A DNA stretch of 64,000 nucleotides, taken from positions 185,811-249,810 of the forward strand of contig MNCI01029135.1 of the NCBI GenBank assembly GCA_015680685.1. Direction: 5' to 3'. Every line of letters starts with the position of its first letter. Within the stretch, counting starts at the first letter, position 1. Below, in pieces: positions 35,455 through 46,397 of this stretch. A program made the translations under genes and the position numbers. Origin of the DNA: Gnetum montanum. Taxonomy: Eukaryota > Streptophyta > Gnetopsida > Gnetales > Gnetaceae. The notes beneath the pieces are model-generated. The model was not told the DNA's origin, did no database searches, and saw nothing but the letters and a program-made list of their open reading frames with translations.

Positions 35455-36189
35455 GATGCTCACTCTTGCCAATTAAAATAGGAGCAAAATAAGAGACGCT
35501 CCCTCGGTAGGAGAGTTACAAAGTGTAAACGAATATAGGATAATTAAGCTGTGCATTGACAAATTTAGGAGATGCGGTAGAAGCTATGGTATTTTAAGGC
35601 CATACCGGGCCGGATGTTGACTTTCCATTTGCACTATGTTTAAATTTTAAAATTCTTATACTTAAATTTTTGAGTGGATAATAAGGTTGCAGAGATTTTA
35701 AAATTTTATGAAATTTTAAGTGTTTTTATGTTTATTTATTTTCATTTTTTTTGTGATGTTAATTTGTTGCCCTTAACTATTTTGTTCTATTTTCTATTTT
35801 CTATTTGTAGGGACACATTAATGATAGAGCTAGCCCCAGTAGAGCAGGGGTGGATGATGAAGAGGATCTTGGGGATCAACCCCATCCATGAGCTTTTAAG
35901 TCGTTAAGTGTTTTTGGATTTTTTTGGATGTTTGATGGAATGTATAAAGACTGATGCAATGGCCTAAATTTAATTATGGTACAAAATGGTTGCATTCCTT
36001 CGTTACCTTGATGTTCTATGTAAATATTTTTGTCATTTTTCATGTTTTTTATTATTTTTCTTTATTTTCTAGAGTATATGTATGCAACTAAATGTAACAT
36101 AAATACTTGGAAAAGAAAGAAACAACTGTGCAAGAATCTAAATCGTAACTTGTAATCTATAAGCGAAAATTCAATGTAAAATGACGAGA
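35455..36189. other. E2 protease-RT spacer
   Basis: AT-rich spacer. It holds the exon-like remnant at 35,811-35,891 and otherwise no coding sequence. In element sense, a pyrimidine-rich run ending in GGCAAG about 10-15 bases before the RT ATG could serve as a splice acceptor; this is weak. Confidence 0.45.
35811..35891 (+). pseudogene. Last-exon remnant of the opposite-strand gene in E2
   Basis: After a T-rich tract and TTTGTAG, an open 26-codon frame starts GHINDRASPSRAGVDDEEDL and ends in TGA at 35,889. It is acidic, on the strand opposite to E2, and occupies the same place as the last exons in E1 (2,106-2,231) and outer (from 17,893, with GDINIPSSESGDD). The remaining exons are missing, so E2 looks like a deletion derivative. 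It is short and rests on position plus similarity of character. Confidence 0.5.
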
Positions 36190-36655
36190 GTTCGTAAATC
36201 TGTAACTTGTTGGCTCTAGTTTAAAGCCATTTCGGGCTTGGTACATCAGTTTAAAGTCTTGATGGACTGTTGCATAAATTCTTAAAGAAAGGATTACCAG
36301 TTTTATGCCATGGTGGACCAAAGGTAGTAATGTTTTCAAAAAGTTTTAAACGGAACCAGCCATTTCTAACTGTAGCTAGTTTAATGTCATTGCGGTTGTT
36401 TGTTGACAGTTTTAACATCATACTAGACATGTCGTAGTTTAACGTCATTTCAAACATTTCGTAGTTTAACGTCATTTCAGACATTTCGTAGTTTAACGTC
36501 ATTTCGGACATTCCGTAGTTTAACGTCATTTCGGACAGTGTGTAGTTTAACGTCATTTCGGACATTGTGTAGTTTAACGTGATTTTGGACATTTTGTAGT
36601 TTAACGTCATTTCAGACATTTTGTAGTTTAATGTCATTTCAGACATTTCATCTCA
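36190..36655 (-). repeat. TR1 of E2, 24-bp unit
   Basis: About nine well-kept 24-bp units (GAAATGACGTTAAACTA plus spacer, element sense) at 36,415-36,655, then looser units to 36,190. Because 24 is a multiple of three, the array reads as a repeated MSEMTLNY peptide, almost certainly incidental. It lies directly after the protease stop. Confidence 0.9.
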
Positions 36656-36661
36656 CTCGTT

Positions 36662-37786
36662 TTAGTTGTTGAGTTGCCTCTTGATCTTTTGTAGCTTAAC
36701 ATGTGGGGCTAGGCATATGGGTATGATTTTATATTCACCTTCCCCTTCATCGGTGATGTCAAAGAGTAGTTCTGACCCAGAGACATCAGTAGGAATGGCT
36801 CCTATGTCTGCGTCCTCTTGTGTTTCTTCAGTGCTAGTCGGATTGTGAGTCAACGTTGGGTTCACGTTTTGATGTATGTTCACAGTTTCTTGTTTAGGCT
36901 TAACAAACTCAATTTCTGACCCTTGACCTACCTCAAGGTATGAGGAAGTGAACAATGCTATTGTATCCCCCTGTATGATGATCTCACCACCCTCGTAAGG
37001 TAGGTGGATCTCCTGATGGATTGGTGAAGATACAGCTTTAAGTTGAGCTAGCCAAGGGCGTCCTAGAATCAGATTGAACCCTGGCATTTCATCAACCACT
37101 ATGAATTTAGATGATGCAGGGAATTGGTCACCAGCTATGAAATCTAAGGTAACCATGCCTTTCACTCCTACATGGGAACCATTGAAGGATCTTAAGAAAG
37201 AGGTTGTCGTGGACTGTATTTGTTCAGTGAGTTCAAATTTTTCGATGATGAAAAAAGGTATTACATTTGTTGCCACACCATCATTGACATGCACCCTATG
37301 TATTTTAAAATGATCAACCTATAGTGTTATGAACATAGGGGCCATGGTGATTTCCCCTTTTTTCTCATCTAGCTTAATGTCCTTAATGCGGAACTTTAGG
37401 GATGTGGTCTTCGATTCCTGAAGTTGTGGGGATAATACTACATAAATGGATGGTTCATTTGCAGGAAGATCCTTACTAACAGGAATTGAAATTAGCATCC
37501 GTACGAGAGCCTCTCGATGTACTGGTGAAGTAATTACTAGGTCATACAAACTTAAAGAAGTATTCTTTTGTTTTAAGGCTTGTGTGACGTGGGTCAATGC
37601 ATTTGCTAGCTCTTTACCATTTGGGATATTCTTATCTATAGAGATTTGGTCTATTTGACCTAGCATTCGTATTTCCCGAGGAGGAGTTTTTATGTTAGTA
37701 GTTGAGGATGCTAGGTTTGGGATATGACTCGGGACATCATCTTTGTTTTGGTGACTTATACTAGGCTCATTAATGGATGGACTCAT
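36662..37786 (-). pseudogene. E2 aspartic protease region
   Basis: Two long frames joined by one stop near 37,320. The first ends in EKKGEITMAPMFITL; the second begins with the active-site block HVNDGVATNVIPFFIIEKFE, where NDG replaces DDG/DSG. Then come FNLILGRPWLAQLKAVS and IHQEIHLPYEGGEIIIQGD. A Glu/Thr-rich tail with SELLFDITDEGEGEYKIIP ends at 36,662. The change of the first active-site Asp to Asn would inactivate it. Confidence 0.88.
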
Positions 37787-37799
37787 GGGAATGGTGCTT

Positions 37800-39782
37800 A
37801 GCAGTGTAGGCTTTGGCTATCCTAATTCGTGTCCACGGTTTTCTCTCTCCATGCGCTCTCTCTTTTCTCTTTCTAGGTGCTCTCTTATTAGCCTATCAGC
37901 AAGACGTTCTCGCAAAGGTTGTCGAGAAGTGGAGGTGGGTTGTGCGCCAAGGTGTTTTGGCACCCAGACCACAAAGGGAATGGATCATTTTTTAGATGGT
38001 ATGTTTGTTGTGATGGCAACCGAAGGAGGTATGCAGATGATGAATGGTTTTGATGGTGTGGGGGATGTGCTCATGGTGAAAGGGATTTGAGGATATGTTG
38101 GGGTAGGTGTGTTTTCTGAATGCCCATGAATCACAAAAGGTTTTTGAGGAATGTCTTATCTATCTTTCACATGAATAGTATTAATAACATATGGTGCATC
38201 ATTGGTATTAGTATTGAGAGGATCCTTGTAGACCCCCATGGATTGGTTTTGGGGTCTTACTGGGTTTGTCTCGTCGAACACCACTTCACCACTATCAATC
38301 ATGCATTGTATATCTTATTTCAACATAAAGCAGTAATCAGTCCCATGACCACACCATTGGTGATATTCAAAAAACCTATCCAACCTAAAGCCTTTTGGAA
38401 TGGGAGGTTCATTGGCCATTGCTAAGGCTGGATTTTTGGCCAATTCACAAAAGTGATCATGTCTTTGCGAGGCTGTAGGAGACATTTTTTTATGTTGAAT
38501 TAGCCCAACCTTTAGAAGTTGATCAAGTAATTATGAAGGCTTCATGGGAAATGGTGTGTATTGAGTAAGGTCTTTCCTTTTGAAGGTATGGGAATGACTT
38601 GTGTTGTTGTTTCTATTTGAAGAATTTTTAGGTGTAGGAGTGGGTGTGGTTCTTTTATAGTTGTTTGGGACAACAGGTTGTTTTTCCTTTTGTCCTGGGT
38701 AACTAGGTCAGGCTGTTTCAGCCACTACTGCTACCGTTGTTTTGGATTTATCTTTTCTTGTGTGTTGGTTCCTAAAGGTTGAGTAGGCTGGGTCATTACT
38801 TGTTTGTGCAGCCTCTTCGATGTCTTTAATTTATACAAATGCTTGACTCAAAGCATGAGGTTTTAGATAATAAAGCTTTGATTTAATGAAGTCATTTATG
38901 GCTACCTTAAGGATGGTAAGCAGATATGTTTTAGGAATAGGTTCATGAGGTTCATTTAGGGTGACGCTCCATCTTTGGATAATTTTCAATGTTGGCTCTA
39001 ATGGTGCTTGTTTAATCTGAATTTGGCTATCTAGTGTGGGTTCAGGTTTTAGATTGTATTTGAAACGGGTGAAAAATTGGTGCAAAAAATCCTCTAGAGA
39101 AGATATAGAGCTACAGGGTAAGGCTCAGTACCAGTATAAGGCTCTTCCTGCTAAGGACATAGCAAATATACGCAGAATTACATGGGGCCATGCCTGAAGT
39201 AAAAGACTTTCAATTTGGAATGTCACTAGGTGGGCATTTGGGTCTCCCTCTCCATTGTACTTGGTCAACTGAGGTAACGAGACTCCTTTTGGCAAGGTTA
39301 AGGGTGGAACTGAGGTGTCAATCAGGTCATCTTGATAGAAATCTAGTACTTTGACTTCCTCATTGTTCAAATTTTTAAGTTGTTTTAATTACTCTGCCAA
39401 GTAGTGCACCATTTTTTTTATGTCTACCCATTCTTGGACAGTAGGAAGACTGGTGGTTTGGGTTGATGGTAATTGATAATGACTTGATTGTGGCATCATT
39501 TGTGGAAAAAGAGGTTGTTGGACTATTGTTTGTTATGGCAGGACAACATTCAGGGCTGAGATTATGGGATGTGGTAAAATATAATGAGTAGACAAGTTTT
39601 GCTGAATAGCTGGTGGGACCCACTGCCTAGTCACGGGCTATGAAGTGATCGTTGGTGTTTGTTGGATTTGCACTTGAGGTATATAATGGATGGATGTGGA
39701 AGCAGGTATGACCAATGGCATTCCAATCACTTGAGGTTGAGAAGTCATTCCTGCATTAGTCTGTTGGGATGGTGTTTGCAAT
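37800..39782 (-). pseudogene. E2 gag, main part
   Basis: Capsid region: EVKVLDFYQDDLID, SLPQLTKYNGEGDPNAHLV, AMSLAGRALYWY, IIQRWSVTLNEPHEPI and AINDFIKSKLYYL (39,370-38,830). A lysine-rich linker follows, then PIPKGFRLDRFFEYHQWCGH, GTDYCFMLK.DIQCMIDSGE near 38,300, and an arginine/glutamate-rich stretch (RLADRLIREHLEREKRERME) near 37,880 that should be helical. It is broken by stops. The N-terminal part lies across the solo LTR at 43,882-44,562. Confidence 0.85.
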
Positions 39783-40142
39783 TGTATTGTTGGCACATTT
39801 TGGCCATTTCATGGAACATGTTGGCATGATAAAATTGGTTAAGAGTTTTTGGAGAAGTGGCAAAAAAGTTCAGTTTGAGAGGAAAAGGAATAAGTTAACA
39901 ACAACATCCTTTTAATTTAAGAAAAAGAATATAGGAGAACCATTCCTATAGTAAGCTTATATAAATATATTATGATAGACTGGGCTTTACGGATGAATAT
40001 CCTACTTTTCATCTCTATCACAACCAACCAAAGTCTAGCAAGATTATGAAGGAAGTTCAATTTCTATATGCGTGATTTAATTTGGAAAGCAAATCCATCT
40101 CTCTGGAGTCTTGCTTCATGTTTCCTGCAACAACTACGTGCT

Positions 40143-40526
40143 TCACTGCAACCACATTGTCTTCTTAGACATCAACAACTGGTTCCAGTATGGATATTCA
40201 GCCTTGATTTCATCTATGTACCATCTTAGAAACCTTGAAACACTGGAAGTAGACTTTAGTTCAGGCTTTTCAACACAGAAAGGTAGAAAATAGAAAAGGG
40301 CTTCTTCAGGGTTCTGGGTAATAAACGAGTTGTTGGCAAGGGTTTTGTAGAAGAATTCAGTAGGCTTAGGCATGTTGGTTGCTGTTCGATTTTGGCAGTG
40401 TTCAAGGGACCCAATATCTTTGGACTTGGAAGGATAAAAAAATATCCTCAAGTTCTGTAGCATATCTTGGTAATCTAGCCTCAACAAGTAGGAAGAAAGA
40501 TATAGGTTTGTTGACCAGTTGAACAT
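40143..40526 (-). pseudogene. Captured exostosin-family (GT47) fragment
   Basis: A 127-residue open frame. MLQNLRIFFYPSKSKDIG, then EFFYKTLANNSFITQNPEEA and LFYFLPFCVEKPE, and DEIKAEYPYWNQ match the pattern of plant exostosin-domain glycosyltransferases (hydrophobic beta strand, E.FF...L..S.F.T..P.EA..F..PF, YPYWNR) from family knowledge. Only this central segment is evident and no catalytic region can be assigned. It lies inside the solo LTR U3, opposite in strand to the LTR, next to the LRR fragment. The E3 LTRs do not have it. Confidence 0.7.
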
Positions 40527-40918
40527 TTAAAATACCATGGAAGGAAACGAAAATATTGATTACATTTGTTGATTAAGACACAGAAAGAATATCAGAATCA
40601 CAGAGAGTGTTTTGTTCATGGTCAGATCCATTAGTGATGATTTTCTTACCTTGTCTCTGAGCAAAGAACTGGTTCTTGAGTATTTAGTGTTCAACTAGGA
40701 GCTTCAAGTGAACTCCAATTGCCGGGAGAGCTTTGTGTGGATTGGCAAATGACGATAGAATCTAGGAGAACTGCTCATGGGAGGTTGGATCAAAACTTCA
40801 CCGTATGTTTTTAATATGCTCTACAACGAAACCCTATTCCTCTATACCTCGAAGCCGCTCAGCGAAGCCAAGGTCAAAACCTTAAAGCAGCAAATTGACT
40901 ATTTGTACTAGGTAAATC

Positions 40919-41943
40919 TTGCGTAGCAGTAGGATCACCACTGTCTCGCAATTTCGATCTATGCTCGAGTTGATTAATCCTCATAATTTGCACAACATCA
41001 AAGGAATTTATTTGCAAGAGGTGGTGGAAGATGGAGAAATGCTAATCTTGCCATCTCACAAGCTCGACACCATGTCCTTATTCCTCCGAATTCTATCCAC
41101 AAATTATGAGGATACAAATAAATGTTACTATAATGTCATTGAAATTGAAGATGAATGCAAGGAAGCTTTTCCCAACCTTCTTTGTTGGCATTCAATGACA
41201 TCAAAATCACAACCACCGCTGGTTTATGGGAAGCAATGCCGAGAGCTAAGGACCTTGCTATACGCACCCACCAGCACCATGCTTTTACGCCAATTGCCAT
41301 CCAACTTGAAGTAGTTACACCTCCACTTCAAGCATGAGTTAATAATAACAGATAGTGAAAAACTGGTATTGTTGAGCCTGTATCCCAGATGTTAAATCTA
41401 GAGCTCTTAATTTTAGAAGGATAATATTTGAGAGAAATACCAGCAGGACTCATATCATATATGAAGTCCTTGGTAGAGTTACCCTTGGAGGACGCTGAGC
41501 AATTGATGCAGCTGCCTGACAAACTCCATACCCTGCCACATCTCCAGCGTATATGGATAAGTAACATTGCATTAAGAGAACTTCCAGAGAGTATTGGACG
41601 GTGTGTTTTATTGAAATAATTAATAGTCCAATGCTGCAGGGAAGTTATACAAATGCCTTTGAGATTGGAGAACCTTTTGTTGTTACAAGTACTAGATCTT
41701 TTGGAGTGTGTGAGTCTGGAAGAGCTTCCAGGAAACATTGGGAGATTGACGTCCCTTAAGTTTCTGTCCTTGTGGGACCACAAAAATCTCAAGAGGTTAG
41801 GTGCAACATTTCACTCTCTCCCATATGTAGAAATAGTAGATTTGGAATATTGCTCCAAGTTGGAGGCAAATTGGATGGACGTGCTTACAAACATAAAGTC
41901 ACTCCAATTCATTTACATCAACGACTGTCCATGCCTTATTTAA
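40919..41943 (+). pseudogene. Captured LRR fragment of NBS-LRR type
   Basis: Two frame segments (40,919-41,314 and 41,404-41,943, with stops) show plant disease-resistance LRRs: LPSHKLDTMSLFLRILSTN, LPDKLHTLPHLQRIWIS, ALRELPESIGRC, LLLLQVLDLLECVSLEELPG, IGRLTSLKFLSLWDHKNLKR, then VEIVDLEYCSKLEANW. The LxxLPxxIGxLxxLxxLxL spacing is that of CNL/TNL C-terminal repeats. No NB-ARC or TIR motif is in view. It is inside the solo LTR, same strand, and disrupted by several stops. Confidence 0.75.
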
Positions 41944-42487
41944 CGATGGCAAGAACTAAAAAATGCTGATTTAAATGTGAACTGCATATACGAGTGATAT
42001 CTGGTAAATGTATTTTTTTAATAAAATTGAGCATTAAAGAGGTTGATGGCAGGCAAGAAGCAAATCATGGGTCCCAAGCATAAGAAAGATGGACAAATAT
42101 TACACAACTCCATGTATGCAACAACTCCATGGTTACTATCCCTATTACTATGATTTAAAAAAAATATTTTATGATTTAAAAAGGAAAAGAAAGTTATGGG
42201 ATATTTGTGTAACATCCTATATAAAGGGGACATTTGGCTATTATCCCTTTTATTCCTATGGAAGTTGTAACTTCCTATGATAGTTACAACTATGATATTT
42301 GTAACTAATTTTAATTTTGATTACCATGAAGACACTTGGCAATTAAAAAGGCCACTTGTCAACTACAGCTTTTTTATCTCCATGGTGACCACTTGGCAAC
42401 TGAAGGACCACTTGGCAACTAAATGGGATACTTTTTAGCTGCAGCTTTTTTATCTCTATGGTGGTTATAACCACCAAAAATTTTTGT

Positions 42488-42605
42488 AACTTCCTAACTT
42501 GTTGGGCAAGTAATCTCCTAACTTGTTGGGCAAGTAGTCTCCTAACTTGGTGGGCAAGTAAGATCTCCTAACTTGTTGGGCAAGTTATAACTTCCTTACT
42601 TGGGA
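42488..42605. repeat. Tandem CTAACTTGTTGGGCAAGT units
   Basis: Four copies of a 24-31-bp unit with an internal ACTTG/CAAGT inverted pair lie just before the TATA box of the solo LTR. I do not see the array in the E3 LTRs. Confidence 0.8.
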
Positions 42606-42651
42606 GAGAAGTTAGCTAAGATATTTTAGAATCTAACTACATTTTGAAACC

Positions 42652-42658
42652 TATAAAA
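42652..42658 (+). promoter_or_regulatory. TATA box of the solo LTR
   Basis: TATAAAA preceded by TTTGAAACC, at the position where E3 has CCCTATAAAAAGG (58,139). It marks the U3/R boundary region. Confidence 0.6.
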
Positions 42659-43881
42659 ATGCTTCAAGGGTTAGAAGAAAGAATCACACATTACTAGCTC
42701 TCACTTGGAGACACTTGGGACTCTTGGGAAGAGCATTGTAAAGAAGAAATTGTGAAAGATTGCTTGTAAGATGACTTGCTAAAGAAAGGATTTCAGCCTC
42801 TTTGTCATAGTCCTATGAGTTATGCTTATTGTTTTTTATTTTGTTTAAATTTTTTAGCTAGTTGTTTAGATAGTATCATGCTTGGCAAGTAATTTTGGGA
42901 TTTTTAGATTGCTCTTATTGTCCTTGTTGCATAATAGAAGATTTCTATTAAAATTTTGCCATAGAAGCACTTGTGTTTGAAAGCCTTAAGAGCATTTTAG
43001 TAGTGAATTTTATTAATGTGCAATGTATAAGAACCGCTATTGAGATTGTTGTAAGAGAGCCTCTGTTTGTAGTTAAGCTGTTGAACGATTTAGTAGTCAA
43101 GAGGGTTCAGAAAATATTTGGTATTATGATGGGACCAGAATAGCTTCTTTTATCTTTAAAGTGAATCTCCATGGTATTTTAATCAGAAATTGTCAAGTCT
43201 TTTGAAGGTTCTATTGAATGCAATTGTTGACATCCGTTATCTAGCCAAAATGAAGTCTCGTACGTGATAGTTTACGTAGCAATTTTTTGGTAGCATAGTA
43301 GGATTGTCTTGAAGAAATTGCTTATTTAAGCCTTGGAAGTTTGAACAATTCATAGATATTGAATTTGGGATGACTTTATTGTGAAGTGTTTACTAGTATC
43401 ATTTTACCATGTTTAAACATTTGAGGTCTTAACACAAATTTGCTTTCTTTTCTGTCTATTTCCATTAAATCTTACTCTATTTCTAGTTTTCTTATGGAAC
43501 TATCTCTTTCTCTAGGGAAAATTAGAAGTAGATTCGCGGAGTTGTGCTCAAATGTTTTTGCAAAATTTTATATGTTACAAGTAGGTATTATAAGGACCAC
43601 GTAGACTAGGTAATTGAACAAAATAGGAACTCTCATCAACTCATAGTACTTGACAAAGTTGGCTGAATATCTTTAAGATAAGTCATTTGTAGTTTACACA
43701 CAACGCAATTGTTTCATTTTTCACAACCGCACGCCGCAACAACACACACACATACTCACATTAACTATTGAGTCTATTTGGAGGTATCTAGGCCTTGGTG
43801 TTGTCAAAGACCAGCAAGCACCTAAATCCTATTTGAGGACACTTGTTGGCGGTCGCGTCCCAAACGGTTGCCAACAGGTAT

Positions 43882-44562
43882 GACAGAAGTAGATGCGTTA
43901 GTTTGAATGTTGGACTTGGGGAAGATGGGGATGGGAATGGCTACTTCCCGTAAGGAAGCTAGTGGTGGAAATATTATTTCTTTCAGGAATGGTTGAAATA
44001 ATGGGTTTGTATGAGCATGGGGGCTAACAGTGTGGTATGATTCTCCATGTTTAGATTAGGCTGCAAAGTCATCTTCTTCATCTTGAGGCTCTATGGGAGG
44101 TAGTTGTAAGGCTTGACTTCTAGCCATGAGAAGTTGGGATATGAGTCTATGATGGTGTTCAGTGAGCGGGATAATGTCAAATGCTAAAGGGATGAACTCA
44201 TGACCTCCCTTGTGGGTAAGTTCATAGTCTCGTTTTGCTTCCCTTTCTGTATGGTCAATAGGTAGGTTGGCTTGGATTTTGACACATATGAAGTTGTATT
44301 GTTCGGGTGTAAGAGTGGCATAGGTAGGGTCTTTACCCTGTATCCTAAGCGACTAGCATGTAGGGCCTTGAGGGTTTACATGTTCAATGATAGTTAAGGG
44401 TTTTGTAGCAGTCACAGGGTTCGAAGTTTCAGTGATTGGTAGTGTTACTGGGTTGATTTGGAAGGATTCCATGATGGATGTGAGTAGACTAGGTTGGATG
44501 AATGGGGATGGAGTGCAAGCAGTTGCACCATGACTAGCGTGACAAAAACATAGCGTGACCAA
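43882..44562 (-). pseudogene. E2 gag, N-terminal part
   Basis: From the ATG at 44,562 (MVTLCFCHASHGATACTPSP) through ATLTPEQYNFICVKIQANLP and HEFIPLAFDIIPLTEHHHRL, similar to EQYNLLCAKV and EFIPNPNAFIPLIEVQQWLL in E1. The frame reaches the solo LTR and resumes at 39,782. Few stops are in this part. Role as for the gag main part. Confidence 0.75.
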
Positions 44563-44689
44563 TAGGTAGTGTATGGATACTAAAAATTTGTCTAAGTGTC
44601 CAACATGTGAACACTGAAAATTTATCTAGGTGCAAATTACCGTGAATTCAGCTTTGAAACGGATGCGTTTTATGTGTTTTTGTTGAAAA

Positions 44690-44775
44690 AAACACTGTAG
44701 CGGTATTGTAGCAGCGTAAGCACTATAGCAGCATGAACACTGTATCAGCATAAGCACTGTAGCAGTGTAAGTTAT
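44690..44775. repeat. CACTGTAGCAGCATAAG repeats in the E2 leader
   Basis: Five loose units of about 17 bp lie between PBS and gag start. They recall the GCTACGCTATGC palindromes of E1 in composition. Confidence 0.65.
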
Positions 44776-44818
44776 AGGTAACGTGATTAGCGTTTCAATT
44801 AAATAGAAAACAAGTCTA

Positions 44819-44836
44819 GCCCTCCTTCTAGTGCCA
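44819..44836 (-). other. Primer binding site of E2 (tRNA-Asn type)
   Basis: Minus strand TGGCACTAGAAGGAGGGC lies 5 bases after the LTR end. It differs from the E3 site by one CpG-type transition (GCGC to GCAC). Confidence 0.8.
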
Positions 44837-44841
44837 AAAAC

Positions 44842-46392
44842 TGTACTGACCTAAATCGTCGGTGTAAGGCTGGAAGGGAAATAGACACCGAAAGATTGTT
44901 GGGCAACCACAGCTGACCCTGCCTTCACCCGAGGGCAAGCTAGAAAAGTAAATGAAGGTAGAGTGCCTTGGATGGTCTGCATGCAAATCAACCAAGGAAT
45001 TTCCCGAGCGTAAGCTACGGCTAGCGTTGGGGTTATCGTAAACGATGTCTTAAAATGTGTAAATGCGTGTAAAATATAATGTAAGAAAAAATGTAAACAG
45101 AACGTAAAAATAGAACATGAAACAGAAAATGGAAATAATGTTTGATTGGCAGAATGGAAATATTAGAAAAGATGTGCACCGATCGAAGCGTAGCTGTGTG
45201 TAGATGGCAAGTCAAATGCCTAGCCGTGGGGTGATGTAACGTGATGATGTGATGAATGTGAGAAATGGTTGAATGCCAAAAATTAGGTGTGCCAGGTGCC
45301 CAAGGATTGCAGGTTTTGTACTTTCTCAGAATTGCCAATGTCTCCAATTGCCAACCTCCGATTTATGTGAATTGACAAGGTATTTATAGGGTCTGGCCAG
45401 GCTCTGGCACAAAATTCCAGAATGGAATCAATGGCTGGGAGATGAAAGGAAAGTGGATATAGTGACATGTATCCAATGGACAGTTGTGCTTGAGTTGGAT
45501 GTGTGCTGGCGAGAGTTGGATGTGCATCAGACAGTTGTGCACAAGTTGGATGTGTGTCGCAAGCTACATTCTTGACTAGGTACATCGCTTTTTACAATTT
45601 ATGGGTTATTCAAGCCCATGAAAGTACATTTAATTTAGACCGTGAGGGCCTGACTATCCCACAAATAAAGATTTACAATGAAATGTACAAGGGAAATTCA
45701 ACCCCCACTCGCTTGACCATGGACCAACCACTCCAGGATGTTCGAGGCATCTCTGTTTAACCAGGGCTTCTAAGGTGAGTTGTTTGGGCTTCCATGTGTC
45801 TTCAGTGTGTGTTTGAAGTGCTTTTGTTGGGCATGAATAGTGTTTACACTGATGAATAGTGTTCACGCGATGAATAGTATTTACATTGATGAATAGTATT
45901 CATGCGATGAATAGTGTTTATGCTGATGAATAGTATTTACGTTGATGAATAGTGTTTACGCGATGAATAGTGTTCACGCAGATCCTTACGCTATGCAGCA
46001 TAAGAAAATGTAGCCCCAGCGTAATCAACTAAAAATACCTGATTTAAGATCCAAATTTTGATTTTTTGGAGGCTAGGAGTTGTTGGGGACTTTGGTGAAG
46101 GTCATGGGGGGTCCTTGTGCTTGATTTCAGCCTATTTTGACTTAGTTTCGGGGCCCCAGAAATTGGTTATGCTAATCCTTACGCTGTGCAACATAAGCAC
46201 AACGCAAGCACAGTGTACTTAGCTAAAATTACACTTTTTGACCTTGAAACTGATGATTCTTGACACCGACACTTGCCGTTGTGATCTGTGGGCCCTAGGG
46301 GGACCTTGCTTGCTCCATGGTGGGCTGCTTGAAGCTGTTTCAGAGGCTCCGAAGTTTTTTGGAAGTGTTGCTGAAATTTTCGTGGTGTTTCA
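44842..46392 (-). repeat. 5' LTR of E2
   Basis: TGTACTGACC to GTGTTTCA on the plus strand, 1,551 bp, intact TG/CA ends, aligned with 28,812-30,332. It includes the GATGAATAGTG array (45,831-45,985) and hairpin-like CTTACGCTATGCAGCATAAG (45,986-46,005). Confidence 0.93.
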
Positions 46393-46397
46393 ATACC

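Larger units (their letters stand above)
39788..43876 (+). mobile_element. Solo LTR of the E3 family with captured gene fragments
   Basis: It starts TGTTGGCACATTTTGGCC and ends GTTGCCAACA, the same ends as the E3 LTR (56,262-59,411). Flanks are TGTAT (39,783-39,787) and GGTAT (43,877-43,881), a 4-of-5 target duplication. The first 31 bases and the last 1.84 kb (from about 42,036) match E3; the 2.2 kb between them does not and holds exostosin- and LRR-like fragments. No internal region is present. It is inserted in the E2 gag. Confidence 0.85.
28812..46392 (-). mobile_element. E2: complete Tat-like Ty3/gypsy element with a nested solo LTR
   Basis: Perfect 5-bp target duplication ATACC at 28,807-28,811 and 46,393-46,397, which restores the outer integrase frame when E2 is removed. 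In element sense from 46,392: 5' LTR, PBS, gag split by the solo LTR, protease, TR1, a remnant of the opposite-strand gene, RT, RNase H, second RNase H, integrase, TR2, a 1.2 kb 3' region, PPT and 3' LTR. Without the solo LTR it is about 13.5 kb. All genes carry stops, but fewer than the outer element, so it is younger. Confidence 0.93.

Noticed and set aside
36251-36646. 131-residue repetitive ORF as a protein gene
   Set aside because: It is the 24-bp array read through; no start context and the non-repeat tail has no homology.
36190-36655. CRISPR-like look of regularly spaced repeats
   Set aside because: Units are contiguous tandem copies without unique spacers, in a plant retrotransposon.
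43876-43900. A full element rather than a solo LTR at 39.8-43.9 kb
   Set aside because: The sequence after the LTR end is E2 gag, not a PBS, and the flanks form a near-perfect duplication.
45283-45760. ORFs on both strands in the E2 5' LTR
   Set aside because: LTR sequence; the partner LTR has equivalents with different frames and no domain.
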